35,068 nt of DNA from Thermoplasmata archaeon (GTDB lineage: Archaea > Thermoplasmatota > Thermoplasmata > Lutacidiplasmatales > UBA184), in NCBI GenBank assembly GCA_030040035.1, contig JASHUJ010000186.1, positions 1 through 35,068 on the forward strand, given 5' to 3'. The position numbers and the translations under genes are program-made. Within the stretch, counting starts at the first letter, position 1; each line of letters starts with the position of its first letter. The notes beneath the pieces were generated by a model that was not told where the DNA came from, did not search any database, and saw nothing but the letters and a program-made list of their open reading frames with translations. Shown here piece by piece: positions 1-8,389 of this stretch.

Positions 1-12
1 GCCTCCCTCCAG

Positions 13-462
13 ATGGCGCGGCCCCCGGTGCCCGCGCGGGGGCCGTCCGCGCCGGTCCGGGGCGTGCGCCCGCTCGACCGCCGGGACCACGCGGCGCTCG
101 CGGCGTGGGCGCGACGACAGGTCGATCCGCTCGTGGCCGCCTACCCGTACCTCGATCCCGAGGCCGACCGGATCTGGGGCGCGTTCGAGGGGTCCGCGCT
201 GGTCGGGGCCGTCCACGCGGAGGTCCGGCTGCCCCGGGTCTGGGTCCTGGGCGGAGTCTACGTCGACCCGGACGCGCGTCGCCGCGGCTGGGGCCGCGCG
301 CTGGTCCAGGCCGCGGTCGACGCGGCGGAGGGGACGGGGGCCCGGGTGGCGCTCTACGTCCGCGAGGACCGGGCCGAGGCCCGCCGGCTGTACGAGGGCC
401 TCGGGTTCCTTCCCTCGGACCGACGGATCTGGATCGATCTCGGCGCCGGTCTCGCGCCCTGA
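13..462 (+). CDS. GNAT-family N-acetyltransferase
   Basis: A 149-residue protein with the GCN5-related acetyltransferase fold. The acetyl-CoA binding segment is visible at about residues 80-100: a strand ending in VYVDPDARRRGWGRAL, the usual V-x-P-x-x-R-x-x-G-x-G/A arrangement. It is followed by the C-terminal part with A-x-x-L-Y-x-x-x-G-F at about 125-135, typical of small GNATs. It should move an acetyl group from acetyl-CoA to an amine; the substrate cannot be told. The ATG at 13 is the first start in the window, but the window opens only 12 bases upstream, so a longer N-terminus is possible. It lies 42 nt before polX on the same strand, but polX has its own TATA-like box. Confidence 0.85.
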   Translation: MARPPVPARGPSAPVRGVRPLDRRDHAALAAWARRQVDPLVAAYPYLDPEADRIWGAFEGSALVGAVHAEVRLPRVWVLGGVYVDPDARRRGWGRALVQAAVDAAEGTGARVALYVREDRAEARRLYEGLGFLPSDRRIWIDLGAGLAP

Positions 463-472
463 GCGCGGCCGG

Positions 473-480
473 TTCATAAG
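473..480 (+). promoter_or_regulatory. TATA-like box of polX
   Basis: TTCATAAG stands out in a GC-rich gap and is centred about 28 nt before the ATG at 505. This spacing matches the other leaderless genes here and favours 505 over the GTG at 499. Confidence 0.5.
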
Positions 481-504
481 CCGGGGGCGGTTCGCGTCGT
501 GGCG

Positions 505-2166
505 ATGCCCTCGAACGCCGAGGCGGCGGAGATCTTCCGGAACATCGCCGATCTCCTCGATGTCCTCGGGGAGAAGTTCAAGCCGGACGCCTACCGACGC
601 GCGTCGCGCTCGATCGAGACCCTGACCGAGGACCTCGGGCCGATCGCCGCGCGCGACGAGCTCGGGACGATCCCGGGCGTCGGTGACGCGATCGCGGAGA
701 AGATCCGCGAGTACCTGCGGACCGGACGCATCGCCTACTACGACCGCCTCCAGAAGGAGGTCCCGCCCGGGCTGGTGGAGATCCTGAGGCTGCCCGGGCT
801 CGGGCCGAAAACGGCGCGCCGGTTCTGGGTCGAGCTCGGGATCGAGGGCCCGGCGGAGCTGGCCGACGCGGTCGCCGCGGGCCGGCTCGATCGCGTCAAA
901 GGCTTCGGACCCCGCAAGATCGCGCTGATCCGGGACGCGCTCCGGGCCGCCGCCGCGGCTCCGCCGGGGGGCGCCCGGATGCCGATCGAAACCGCGTACC
1001 CCGTCGCAGAGCGCATCGCCGGTGCGCTGCGCGCCCGCTCCCGGTCGGACCGCGTCGAGATTGCCGGCAGCTTCCGGCGGCGTCGTGAGACCGTGGGGGA
1101 CCTCGATGTCCTGGTCACCTCGGACGAGCCGGAGGCCGTGTTCGACACGTTCTCGCGCCTCCCCGAGGTGAAGGAGGTCCGGCTGCGCGGGAGTACGAAG
1201 GAGACCTGCATCCTTGCGAACGGGCTCCAGGTCGACCTGCGGGTCGTCGAGCCGGCCGCCTTCGGCGCCGCGCTCGTCTACTTCACCGGCTCGAAGGACC
1301 ACAACGTGCACCTCCGCACGATCGCGCGCGACCGGGGCCTGAAGGTGAACGAGTACGGCGTCTTCCGCGGCGAGGAGCGGATCGCCGGCTCGACCGAGGC
1401 GGACGTGTACGCCGCGCTCGAGCTCGCCTACATCGCCCCCGAGCTCCGAGAGAATCGCGGGGAGATCGAGGCCGCCGCTCGCGGGCCGCTCCCCGCGCTC
1501 GTCGACGCCGCGGAGATCGTCGGAGACCTGCACGTCCACCTGCCGCCGTCGGCCGGACCGTCCGACGTCGACCGGATCGTCGGGGAGGCCCGACGGCGGC
1601 GCCTCACCTACGTCGGGGTGGTCATCGGCGGCCCCGGGGCCGACGGCACGCCCTGGTCCCTTCCGCCCGCCACGGTCGCCCGGCTGATCGCGGCCGACGA
1701 CCCCGCGCTCCGCGTGCGTCGAGCGATCGAGATCGGTCCCTCGGCCACGCCGCGCCGGCTTCCCGCGGACGGCGCCGAGTTCGCGATCGGACGGCCGACG
1801 GCCGGATCGGACCCGGCGGATCTCGCGGCCCCTGACGGGGTGCCCGTGCGGCTGATCGCGCACGTCGCGGGCGCTGCCGACGAGCGCGCTCCGCGAGGCT
1901 GGATCGAGCGGGCCCATGCGCTCGGGGCGGCGGTCGAGGTCGGTCCCGGGGCCGAGCGACTGGATTCGACCTGGGCCCGCCACGCCCGGGAGTCCGGTAC
2001 GCGACTCAGCGTCGCCACCGGCCTGGGCGGTCCCCCGGACGACCCGACGTTCCCGATCGCCCTCGGATTCGCGCGACGGGCGGGGGCCCTCCGTCCGGAC
2101 GTGGACAATGCCGGTGGGGGATCGACCCCGGTCGTGCGGCGGCCTAGCGGCCGCCGACGGAGCTAG
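505..2166 (+). CDS. polX: Family X DNA polymerase (PolX) with degenerate PHP domain
   Basis: A 553-residue repair polymerase of the bacterial/archaeal PolX type, expected to fill short gaps in base excision repair. Order: an N-terminal helical 8-kDa-like domain; helix-hairpin-helix motifs (IPGVGDAIAEKI, LPGLGPKTARRF, VKGFGPRKI); the nucleotidyltransferase core with GSFRRRRETVGDLDVLV, giving metal-binding D199 and D201 and a third Asp at D244; then a C-terminal PHP domain from about residue 340. The polymerase site looks intact. The PHP domain keeps HVH (H343, H345) and a later LIAH histidine. The usual TDH motif is replaced by VVIGGPG and the usual SDAH by ATGLG, so the 3'-5' exonuclease/phosphoesterase activity is probably lost. 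Start at ATG 505 chosen from promoter spacing; GTG 499 adds two residues. The 3' end overlaps the convergent zinc-finger gene by 23 nt. Confidence 0.92.
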   Translation: MPSNAEAAEIFRNIADLLDVLGEKFKPDAYRRASRSIETLTEDLGPIAARDELGTIPGVGDAIAEKIREYLRTGRIAYYDRLQKEVPPGLVEILRLPGLGPKTARRFWVELGIEGPAELADAVAAGRLDRVKGFGPRKIALIRDALRAAAAAPPGGARMPIETAYPVAERIAGALRARSRSDRVEIAGSFRRRRETVGDLDVLVTSDEPEAVFDTFSRLPEVKEVRLRGSTKETCILANGLQVDLRVVEPAAFGAALVYFTGSKDHNVHLRTIARDRGLKVNEYGVFRGEERIAGSTEADVYAALELAYIAPELRENRGEIEAAARGPLPALVDAAEIVGDLHVHLPPSAGPSDVDRIVGEARRRRLTYVGVVIGGPGADGTPWSLPPATVARLIAADDPALRVRRAIEIGPSATPRRLPADGAEFAIGRPTAGSDPADLAAPDGVPVRLIAHVAGAADERAPRGWIERAHALGAAVEVGPGAERLDSTWARHARESGTRLSVATGLGGPPDDPTFPIALGFARRAGALRPDVDNAGGGSTPVVRRPSGRRRS

Positions 2167-2494
2167 CCGGGGCGGGGGCGCGACCGCCCGAGATCGCGGT
2201 CGCGTCGATCGATCCGCGGGCGAGGCAGCTCGTGCACCGGTGGGCGGACGGGGTCAGCCCGTGGCGCCAGTAGCAATCCACGCAGAGGGCGCGCCCGCAC
2301 CCCCAGCAGAGGGGTGGGGCAGTGGTCTTCCCGATCGTGCCCGAGCAGTTGGCGCAGACCGCCGGGGCGCCCGGGGCCCGGGCCCGGTAGGCGGGCGGTT
2401 CGGGCAAGCGGGGCCGGGGCGCTCGGGGAGCCGCGGGCGGGACCGCCCGCGGAAGGCTCCCGGCCTCCGGCCGCCGGGGGGTCGTCTCGGACAC
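2144..2494 (-). CDS. Small zinc-finger protein
   Basis: A 116-residue protein with a proline/arginine-rich, probably disordered first half and a cysteine-rich second half. Cysteines are spaced as CANC, CWGC, CVDC and CTSC with a nearby histidine (YWRHG), enough ligands for two zinc sites, as in B-box, FYVE-like or double zinc-ribbon folds. No enzymatic motif is seen. The frame is open further upstream, but a strong TATA-like box on this strand (2517-2525) is centred 27 nt before GTG 2494, so I place the start there. It converges on polX with a 23-nt tail overlap. Function is unknown; nucleic-acid or protein binding is a guess from the finger alone. Confidence 0.6.
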   Translation of the reverse strand: MSETTPRRPEAGSLPRAVPPAAPRAPRPRLPEPPAYRARAPGAPAVCANCSGTIGKTTAPPLCWGCGRALCVDCYWRHGLTPSAHRCTSCLARGSIDATAISGGRAPAPASSVGGR

Positions 2495-2516
2495 CGAGCG
2501 TTCGATGCGGGACCTA

Positions 2517-2525
2517 CTATTTAGG
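2517..2525 (-). promoter_or_regulatory. TATA-like box of the zinc-finger gene
   Basis: On the minus strand this reads CTAAATAGT, centred 27 nt before GTG 2494. It lies in the gap between the zinc-finger gene and the divergent membrane-protein gene. Confidence 0.55.
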
Positions 2526-2594
2526 GTTCGGTTCCGCGCGGATTTCTGCCGCTGGAGCCGGAAGTAGATGTAGCGGTCGGCGGAACCGGCGCGC

Positions 2595-2960
2595 ATGTCG
2601 GACGGGTCCGCCTATCCCCGCGTGTACCGCCGCTCGGCCGCCGGCCGCCCGGACCGGGCGGCCGAGGTGGAGGCGAAGCGCTCGAACGCCGCGATCCCGG
2701 CCGTGGTCGTGCTGGCGGCCGTCGGGCTCTATTTCGGGCAGTACACGGTCTTCGCGCCCGGCCTCCTCGGGCTCGTGCTGGCCGGGGTCGGGCTCTCGTT
2801 CCTTTCGACCCGGCTGAACCCGCTCAGCGCCCACTTCTACCTTCCCAAGAAGCCGAGCTGGCTCGCGGTCGGCGTCGTCTTCCTCGGCGCGCTCGGGCTG
2901 CTCGCGGACGCCTACGTGCTCCTCGCGCGTGACCTGCGCGGGCTCGGCCTCCCCGTCTAG
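2595..2960 (+). CDS. Small integral membrane protein, unknown function
   Basis: A 121-residue protein with a basic, hydrophilic first 30 residues followed by three hydrophobic stretches: about 34-47 (AAIPAVVVLAAVGLYF), 52-68 (APGLLGLVLAGVGLSF) and 90-112 (AVGVVFLGALGLLADAYVLL). They are separated by a short loop with KKPSW, so it is very likely a three-helix membrane protein. I do not recognise a family. ATG 2595 is the first ATG in frame. It is divergent from the zinc-finger gene and ends 16 nt from the convergent nadA. Confidence 0.7.
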   Translation: MSDGSAYPRVYRRSAAGRPDRAAEVEAKRSNAAIPAVVVLAAVGLYFGQYTVFAPGLLGLVLAGVGLSFLSTRLNPLSAHFYLPKKPSWLAVGVVFLGALGLLADAYVLLARDLRGLGLPV

Positions 2961-2976
2961 CGCTGCCCCCCGCGGT

Positions 2977-3882
2977 CTACGCGGCGACCATCCGCTCGAG
3001 CGAGCGGCGCGCCCGGGCCGCCGTCTCGGGCGGCACGTCGATGACGTAGCGGCCGAACTGGAGCGAGTCCCGGACGTCCGCGAGGCTGATCTCCTTCATG
3101 TACGGGCAGATCGCCCCCGCATCGATCGGGTGGAACTGGGTCGTCGGGTTGAGCTTGCGCATCCGGTGCAGAATCCCGACCTCGGTCGCCACCAGGACCT
3201 CGGGCGCCCGGGTCTCCTCGGCGAAGCGGACCATCCCGTCGGTCGAGAGGACCCGGTCGACGTACGGGAGCGCGTGGGTCGCGCAGCCGCACTCGGGGTG
3301 CGCGATCACGGGGGCGCCCGGGTGCTCGGCGCGCGCGCGGTCGAGCCCCTCGGGCCGGAGCTTCGCATGGACCGGGCAGTCGCCGACCCACAGGTGCATC
3401 TTGCGGCCGGTCCGCCGGCGGACATAGTCGCCCAGGAACATGTCGGGCAGGAACAGGATCTCGCGGTCGGCCGGAACGTTCTCGACAACCTTCAGCGCGT
3501 TCGAGCTCGTGCAGCAGTAGTCCGCCTCGGCCTTCACGTCGGCCGAGGTGTTGATGTACGCGACCACGACCGCGTCGGGATGCTCCGCCTTCCACGTGCG
3601 GAGCTCCTCCGCGGTGATCGAGTCGGCGAGCGCGCAGCCGGCGGCGAGGTCGGGGAGCAGGACCGTCCGGCCCGGGTTCAGGATCTTCGCCGTCTCGGCC
3701 ATGAACCGGACCCCGGCGAAGACGATCACCGGTCGGTCCGACTCCATCGCCTTGCGGGAGAGGAAGAGGGAGTCGCCGACGTAGTCCGCGACGTCCTGGA
3801 CCTCGGCGCGCTGGTAGTTGTGGGCCAGGAGGACGGCCCGCCGCTCCTCCTTCAGGCGCCGGACCTCCGCTTCCAGCGACAT
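2977..3882 (-). CDS. nadA: Quinolinate synthase
   Basis: NadA condenses iminoaspartate with dihydroxyacetone phosphate to quinolinate in de novo NAD synthesis and needs an oxygen-sensitive 4Fe-4S cluster. The 301-residue length matches the short archaeal/Thermotoga type. The three cluster cysteines are all present: C83 in AGCALAD, C169 in VGDCPVH and C259 in AICPYMK. The substrate-binding segments LLAHNYQ, CCTSSN, HPEC and TEVGILHR are also there. It lies downstream of nadC on the same strand, with a 21-nt gap. A TATA-like GTTTTAAG (3918-3925, read on plus) lies inside the 3' end of nadC, so nadA may also have its own promoter. No aspartate oxidase or aspartate dehydrogenase gene is seen in this window. 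Confidence 0.96.
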   Translation of the reverse strand: MSLEAEVRRLKEERRAVLLAHNYQRAEVQDVADYVGDSLFLSRKAMESDRPVIVFAGVRFMAETAKILNPGRTVLLPDLAAGCALADSITAEELRTWKAEHPDAVVVAYINTSADVKAEADYCCTSSNALKVVENVPADREILFLPDMFLGDYVRRRTGRKMHLWVGDCPVHAKLRPEGLDRARAEHPGAPVIAHPECGCATHALPYVDRVLSTDGMVRFAEETRAPEVLVATEVGILHRMRKLNPTTQFHPIDAGAICPYMKEISLADVRDSLQFGRYVIDVPPETAARARRSLERMVAA

Positions 3883-3903
3883 CGCCGCGGTCCCCCGACG
3901 TTG

Positions 3904-4788
3904 CTAGCCGGCGGGGCGTTTTAAGTGAGCCGGAGCGCGGATCGTGAGGTGGAACGGGAGGGCGGGCGCGGAGTGCGTGAGCGCGCCCAAGCTGACGACC
4001 TCCGCTCCGACCGACCGGTAGCGCGCGACGCGCCCGGGGGTGATCCCGCCCGAGAGCTCGATCCGGCGGCCCCGCCGGAGACCGGCAGCGTTCAGGGCCC
4101 GGACGATCCGACGGGCCCCCGCGGGCCCCGCGTTGTCGACGAGCAGCACGTCCGCGCCCGCGCGCGCCGCCGCGAGCGCGGCCCGGACCGTCCGCACTTC
4201 CACCTCGACCGGCTCGCTCGGGCGCGCGGCCGCCCGGGCGCGCCGGACCGCCTCGGCGAGGGGCACGAGCGCGAGGTGGTTGTTCTTGATCAGGATCGCG
4301 TCGGACAGATCGCGCCGGTGCGGTCGCCCCCCACCGTGGACCACCGCCGCCTTCTCGAGGTCCCGCAGGCCCGGGAGGGTTTTGCGCGTCGCCCAGACCT
4401 CGGGCCCCCCGGACCGGGAGTGCGCGGCCCGGACCGCGCGCGCGGTCTCGGTCGCGACCCCGCTCGCGTGCATCAGGAAGTTGAGGAGCGTCCGCTCGAC
4501 GGCGAGGAGGGTGCGCGCGTCGCCCGCGAGCCGGGCGACGACCGTACCGGCGTGGACCCGGCGGCCGTCGCGACCGGCCGCCACGACCCGCAGGCCGGTG
4601 GCCCGGGCGATCGCCCGGAGCTCCACCATCCCGGACAGCACGCCCGGCGCCTGGGCCGTCACGGTCGCCTCGGCCGCGATCGGGCGCGGGAGGAGCGCGC
4701 GCGTCGTTCGGTCCCGCTCGGTCCGGTCCTCGCGCAGCGCCCGTCGGACGAGCGCCGGGACCTCCCTAGTCGGCCGGGGCGTCGTCAT
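3904..4788 (-). CDS. nadC: Nicotinate-nucleotide pyrophosphorylase (quinolinate phosphoribosyltransferase)
   Basis: NadC converts quinolinate and PRPP to nicotinate mononucleotide, CO2 and pyrophosphate, the step after NadA. The 294-residue protein shows the family landmarks: ERTLLNFLMHASGVAT, TRKTLPGLRDLEKAAV, GGGRPHRRDLSDAILIKNNH, EVEVRT, DVLLVDNAG and ELSGGIT. The usual IKDNH is IKNNH here, a mild substitution. The ATG at 4788 lies 23 nt inside the 3' end of the upstream ATPase gene, so the two are almost certainly co-transcribed and translationally coupled; nadA follows. Confidence 0.95.
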   Translation of the reverse strand: MTTPRPTREVPALVRRALREDRTERDRTTRALLPRPIAAEATVTAQAPGVLSGMVELRAIARATGLRVVAAGRDGRRVHAGTVVARLAGDARTLLAVERTLLNFLMHASGVATETARAVRAAHSRSGGPEVWATRKTLPGLRDLEKAAVVHGGGRPHRRDLSDAILIKNNHLALVPLAEAVRRARAAARPSEPVEVEVRTVRAALAAARAGADVLLVDNAGPAGARRIVRALNAAGLRRGRRIELSGGITPGRVARYRSVGAEVVSLGALTHSAPALPFHLTIRAPAHLKRPAG

Positions 4789-7171
4789 CGCCCTCGCTCT
4801 CGCCCTCGTCCCCCGCCACCCGGAGCGCTGCGACCAGCCGATCGAGATCGGGCACGACGTCCGGCCGCAGGGAGCGCAGGTTCTGCCGCTCGAGCTCCGT
4901 GACCCGGCGCCGCGCGCTCGCGTGGTCGCCGCGGGCGAACGACAGCTGGGCGAGCCGTAGCAGCACGTCGACCTCGTCCGCCGGGGCCTTCAGCTCGCGG
5001 ACGAGCCGGTACGCTTCCAGCAGGTCCGCCTCGGCCCGGTCGTACTCGCCCCGGTCGAGGCCGATCTTGCCCTGGATGATCAGCGCCTGGACGACCCCGA
5101 ACCGGTCCCCGAGCCGCTCCAGGATCTCGCGCGACCGGTGGACCTTGCGGACCGCCTCCTCGACCTTCCCCGCCTCGCGGAGCACGTCGGCCGAGTTGAA
5201 GAGCGCCCAGGCCACCCGGCGCTGGTCGTGCGCCTTCTCGGCCAGCCGGATCGCCTCGTTGAACTGCGCCTCGGCCGCCTCGAACCGTTCGGGCGTCGGG
5301 GGCCGGCTCGCGAACATCACGCCGAGGAACAGGTGCGCGTGCGCCGCCTCGCGCGCGTCCCCGAGCTCCTCGAGGAGCCGGGCCGCCTCGCGCGTCTCGT
5401 CCATCGCGCGATCGGTCTCCCCGGTCATCGCGAGCACGTTGGCCCGGCGGGCCCGGCTGAGCGCGGTCGCGCGCTCGTTGCCGCTCGTCCGCGCGATCCG
5501 GAACTCCTCGTCATGCTCGGCGAGCGATTCCGGGTAGCGCCCCTGGTAGTACAGCGCCTCGCCCCGGAGCCGGTGCAGCGCGAGCGTGACGAGCGGGTGG
5601 GCCGAGAGGTCGACGCTCCGGAGCACCTTCTCGGTCGTCTCGTCGGCGGCACGCCACTCGCCCTGGTCGGACTGGACCTGGGCGAGGTACAGCTCGGCCA
5701 TCGCGCGGACGGGCGGGCTGATCCGCTCGGAGCCGCGGCGGCCGAGGTGCTCGCGGACCACGCGCTCCGCCTCGTGGAACTCGCCGAGATGGTCGATCTC
5801 CTGTGCGAGCTCGAGGACGAGGCCGGCCTCGCCGTCGGCGTCGTCGGGCCGCAGGCGACGGAATCCCTCGAGCGCGCGCTCGAGGTGCTGGCGCGCGGTC
5901 TCGTGGGCGTACACCCGCTCCGCGATCTCGGCCGCGGTACGGTTGTACTGGACGCTCTTCTCGTCGACCTTCCCGAGGTCGAAGTGCCGCGCGAGGGCGT
6001 AGATCGTCTCGATGTCGGCGCTCCCCGACGCCTCGAGCGCCTCGCCCGCCCGCCGGTGGAGGAGGCGGCGCCGGCTCTCGGTGAGCTGGCCGTAGACCTC
6101 GGCCCGCGCGGCGTCGTCAGGGAACGCGAGGAGCTCGCCGGCCCGCTCGACGAGCAGACCCCGCCCGACGAGCCGGTCGACGGACTCCGCGAGCCGCTCC
6201 TCGTCCTCCCCGCTCGCGCGCAGCAGGACCGAGAACGGGAACTCGGGCCCCAGGACGGAGGCGACCGCGACCGTGCGCTGATCGTCGTCGCCGAGCGGCT
6301 CGGGTCCCGCGGGGGCGGGGCCGCCCGACGGCGGCGTCGGCCAGCGGCGGTCGAACTGCTCGAGCAGGAGCGGGTTGCCGCCCGTCTCCGAGTAGCGGCG
6401 CGCGACCTCCTCCGTGGAGAACTCCCGGTCCGGCTCGCGCCAGTGGAGGTACTCGGCGACCTCCGCGCTCGTGAACGGCCGCAGGTAGGTCCGGCGCGCC
6501 CGCACCGTGCCCTCGAACTCCTCGAGGCGCGCGCGCCGGGACTCCGGCAACGCCTCGAACGGCCGGGACGTCGCGAGGATCCAGAACGGGCGGTCGGCGA
6601 GACGGCCGGCGAGGTACTCGATCGCCTCGAGCGAGAGATCGTCGCTCCGGTGCAGGTCCTCGAGGACGAGGACCGTCGGGCCGGTGCGCGAGACCTCGCG
6701 GAACTGCTCGATGAGGCCGGTCCAGAGCGGCTCGCGCGCGAGCTCGCCCCGCTCGTCGGCCTCCTCGATCTCGGAGAGGAGGCGCTCCTCGATCCGCACC
6801 GGCGTCGGGAGCTCGGAGAGCCGCAGGCGCGGGGCGAAGCCGATGAGGACGCTCGCCGGACCCGAGGGCCCCCCGAGCGGTTCGTCCGCCGACGTCGCGA
6901 GATCGCGGGCGCTCTCGATCGCCGAGCGGATCAGGGAGAGCGGCGGCGGGGCATCGAGCGCCGGTGCGCGCCCGACCAGGACCTGGGCGCCGCGCACGCG
7001 GAAGTCGCGGACGAGCTCGCCGACGAGCGTCGACTTACCCGTACCGGTCGCGCCGACGAGGATCGTGACCCCGCCGCTCCCGGCCCGCGCGTCGTCGAAG
7101 CGTCGGTACAGCGCTTCGACCGCCTCCATCCGGCCGAGGAACGTTCGGCTGTCCCCGACCCCGGTTGCCAT
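4766..7171 (-). CDS. STAND/AAA-type ATPase with C-terminal TPR repeats
   Basis: An 801-residue multidomain protein. Residues about 10-300 form a P-loop ATPase of the AAA_16/STAND kind: FLGR at 11-14, Walker A GATGTGKST at 40-48, Walker B TVLVLED near 166-172 followed by LHRSDD, and a GGNPLLLEQF motif near the end of the NTPase region, as in LuxR/MalT-type and adenylate-cyclase-linked ATPases. A winged-helix-like stretch follows, then from about residue 400 a long helical tail with TPR-like repeats (for example YNRTAAEIAERVY, ALHRLRGEALYYQGRY, AWALFNSADVLREAG). No DNA-binding or catalytic effector domain is apparent at either end. Such proteins usually act as ligand- or partner-sensing switches that assemble on ATP binding. 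Its stop overlaps nadC by 23 nt. A TATA-like TTATTA (minus strand, near 7206) lies 35 nt upstream of the start. Confidence 0.85.
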   Translation of the reverse strand: MATGVGDSRTFLGRMEAVEALYRRFDDARAGSGGVTILVGATGTGKSTLVGELVRDFRVRGAQVLVGRAPALDAPPPLSLIRSAIESARDLATSADEPLGGPSGPASVLIGFAPRLRLSELPTPVRIEERLLSEIEEADERGELAREPLWTGLIEQFREVSRTGPTVLVLEDLHRSDDLSLEAIEYLAGRLADRPFWILATSRPFEALPESRRARLEEFEGTVRARRTYLRPFTSAEVAEYLHWREPDREFSTEEVARRYSETGGNPLLLEQFDRRWPTPPSGGPAPAGPEPLGDDDQRTVAVASVLGPEFPFSVLLRASGEDEERLAESVDRLVGRGLLVERAGELLAFPDDAARAEVYGQLTESRRRLLHRRAGEALEASGSADIETIYALARHFDLGKVDEKSVQYNRTAAEIAERVYAHETARQHLERALEGFRRLRPDDADGEAGLVLELAQEIDHLGEFHEAERVVREHLGRRGSERISPPVRAMAELYLAQVQSDQGEWRAADETTEKVLRSVDLSAHPLVTLALHRLRGEALYYQGRYPESLAEHDEEFRIARTSGNERATALSRARRANVLAMTGETDRAMDETREAARLLEELGDAREAAHAHLFLGVMFASRPPTPERFEAAEAQFNEAIRLAEKAHDQRRVAWALFNSADVLREAGKVEEAVRKVHRSREILERLGDRFGVVQALIIQGKIGLDRGEYDRAEADLLEAYRLVRELKAPADEVDVLLRLAQLSFARGDHASARRRVTELERQNLRSLRPDVVPDLDRLVAALRVAGDEGESEGDDDAPAD

Positions 7172-7210
7172 CGCCTCGGCGGGTGAGAAGGGAGCCCGCG
7201 CGTAATAACG

Positions 7211-8389
7211 CTACCCTCGCTTCGCCGGCACGAACGGCAGCGGGACGACCCGGGCCGGGACCTCCCGACCGCGGATCTCGAGGGCGACCGACGTCCCGGG
7301 GACGGCGAGCGGGGGCGGGAGGTAGGCGAGCGCGATGCCGCGCCCGAGCGTCGGCGAGATCCCCCCGCTCGTCGCCGCGGTGATCTCGGTGCCGTTCGCG
7401 CGGACGGGGGTCCCGTGGCGGGGGATCGCGCCCGGCGCGTCGGTCTCGATCCCCGCGAGCCGGACCGCGGGTCCGTCCGTTCGCTGCTTCTCGAGCGCGG
7501 GGCGCCCCACGAACTCGTGCGCGAAATCGACGAACCGGTCCTGGCCGGCTTCGATCGGCGTGTGATCGCGGTGGAACTCCTGGCCCGAGAGGAGGTACCC
7601 CTTCTCGAGCCGCAGCGAGTCGCGGGCCCCGAGCCCGATCGGGGTCGCCCCGGCCGCGACGAGCCGCTCGGCGAGGACGTCCGCGGACTCCGCCGGGACG
7701 AAGAGCTCGTAGCCGAGCTCGCCCGTGTAACCCGTCCGGCTCACCAGCGTCGTCTCGGCGAGCGCGGCCGGGAACGGCCGCCCGAGCGTGCCCCCGGCCT
7801 CGCCCGGGCCGGGCGCCGCGGGGAAGAACGCGGCGTGGTAGAAGGCGAGCGGACCGAGCTGCCAGCCGAAGACGCCCTCCAGGAGCGCACGGGAACGCGG
7901 CCCCTGCAGCGCGAGGAGCGCGACCTTCCCGTTCCACCGGGCGATCTCGGTGTCGGGCCCGCGGTGCTGACGGAGGATCTCCTCGACCTCGTCGGCGCGG
8001 CCCGCGTTCGGCACCGCGAGGTGCGTGCGCGCGAGCTCGTCCCCCCGGTCGAGCCGGCTCACGAGGAGGTCGTCGACGATGCCGCCGCTCGACTCGAGCA
8101 GGAACGTGTAGCGCACCTGGCCCGGGGCGAGGAGCGGGACGTTCGCCGTCGTCCGGCGCGCGAGGAGATCGGCCGCGTGGGCCCCGGCGAGGCTCAGGAT
8201 CCCCATGTGCGAGACGTCGAAGAGGCCGACGCCGGTCCGCACCGCGCGGTGCTCGGCGAGGATGCTCGAGTAGTAGAGGGGCATCTCCCAGCCGGCGAAC
8301 GGGACGAAGTGCGCGCCGTGACGCCGGTGGAACTCGTAGAGCGGGGTGCGGCGCAGCTCGGCCGTCCCCGGCGCCGGGTCCGCGCTCAC
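7211..8389 (-). CDS. gcvT: Aminomethyltransferase (glycine cleavage T protein)
   Basis: The T protein takes the aminomethyl group from lipoyl-H protein, releases ammonia and passes methylene to tetrahydrofolate. The 392-residue sequence begins with the hallmark N-terminus RRTPLYEFHRRHGAHFVPFAGWEMPL, followed by HRAVRTGVGLFDVSHMG; later come RTGYTGELGYELF, GLGARDSLRLEKGYLLSGQEF and the C-terminal GCV_T barrel with RHGTPV and GGISPTLGRGIALAYL. I place the start at GTG 8389, which overlaps the purP stop in a GTGA junction. The frame is open far upstream across purP, but that is antisense-free shadow coding. P, H and L proteins are not in the window, so the T protein may instead serve another folate reaction. 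Confidence 0.93.
   Translation of the reverse strand: MSADPAPGTAELRRTPLYEFHRRHGAHFVPFAGWEMPLYYSSILAEHRAVRTGVGLFDVSHMGILSLAGAHAADLLARRTTANVPLLAPGQVRYTFLLESSGGIVDDLLVSRLDRGDELARTHLAVPNAGRADEVEEILRQHRGPDTEIARWNGKVALLALQGPRSRALLEGVFGWQLGPLAFYHAAFFPAAPGPGEAGGTLGRPFPAALAETTLVSRTGYTGELGYELFVPAESADVLAERLVAAGATPIGLGARDSLRLEKGYLLSGQEFHRDHTPIEAGQDRFVDFAHEFVGRPALEKQRTDGPAVRLAGIETDAPGAIPRHGTPVRANGTEITAATSGGISPTLGRGIALAYLPPPLAVPGTSVALEIRGREVPARVVPLPFVPAKRG

Noticed and set aside
5138..7186. Long open frame on the plus strand (about 680 codons)
   Set aside because: It is antisense to the clear STAND/TPR ATPase; its translation is Arg/Glu/Leu/Gly-rich with no motif, a product of high GC3 on the opposite strand.
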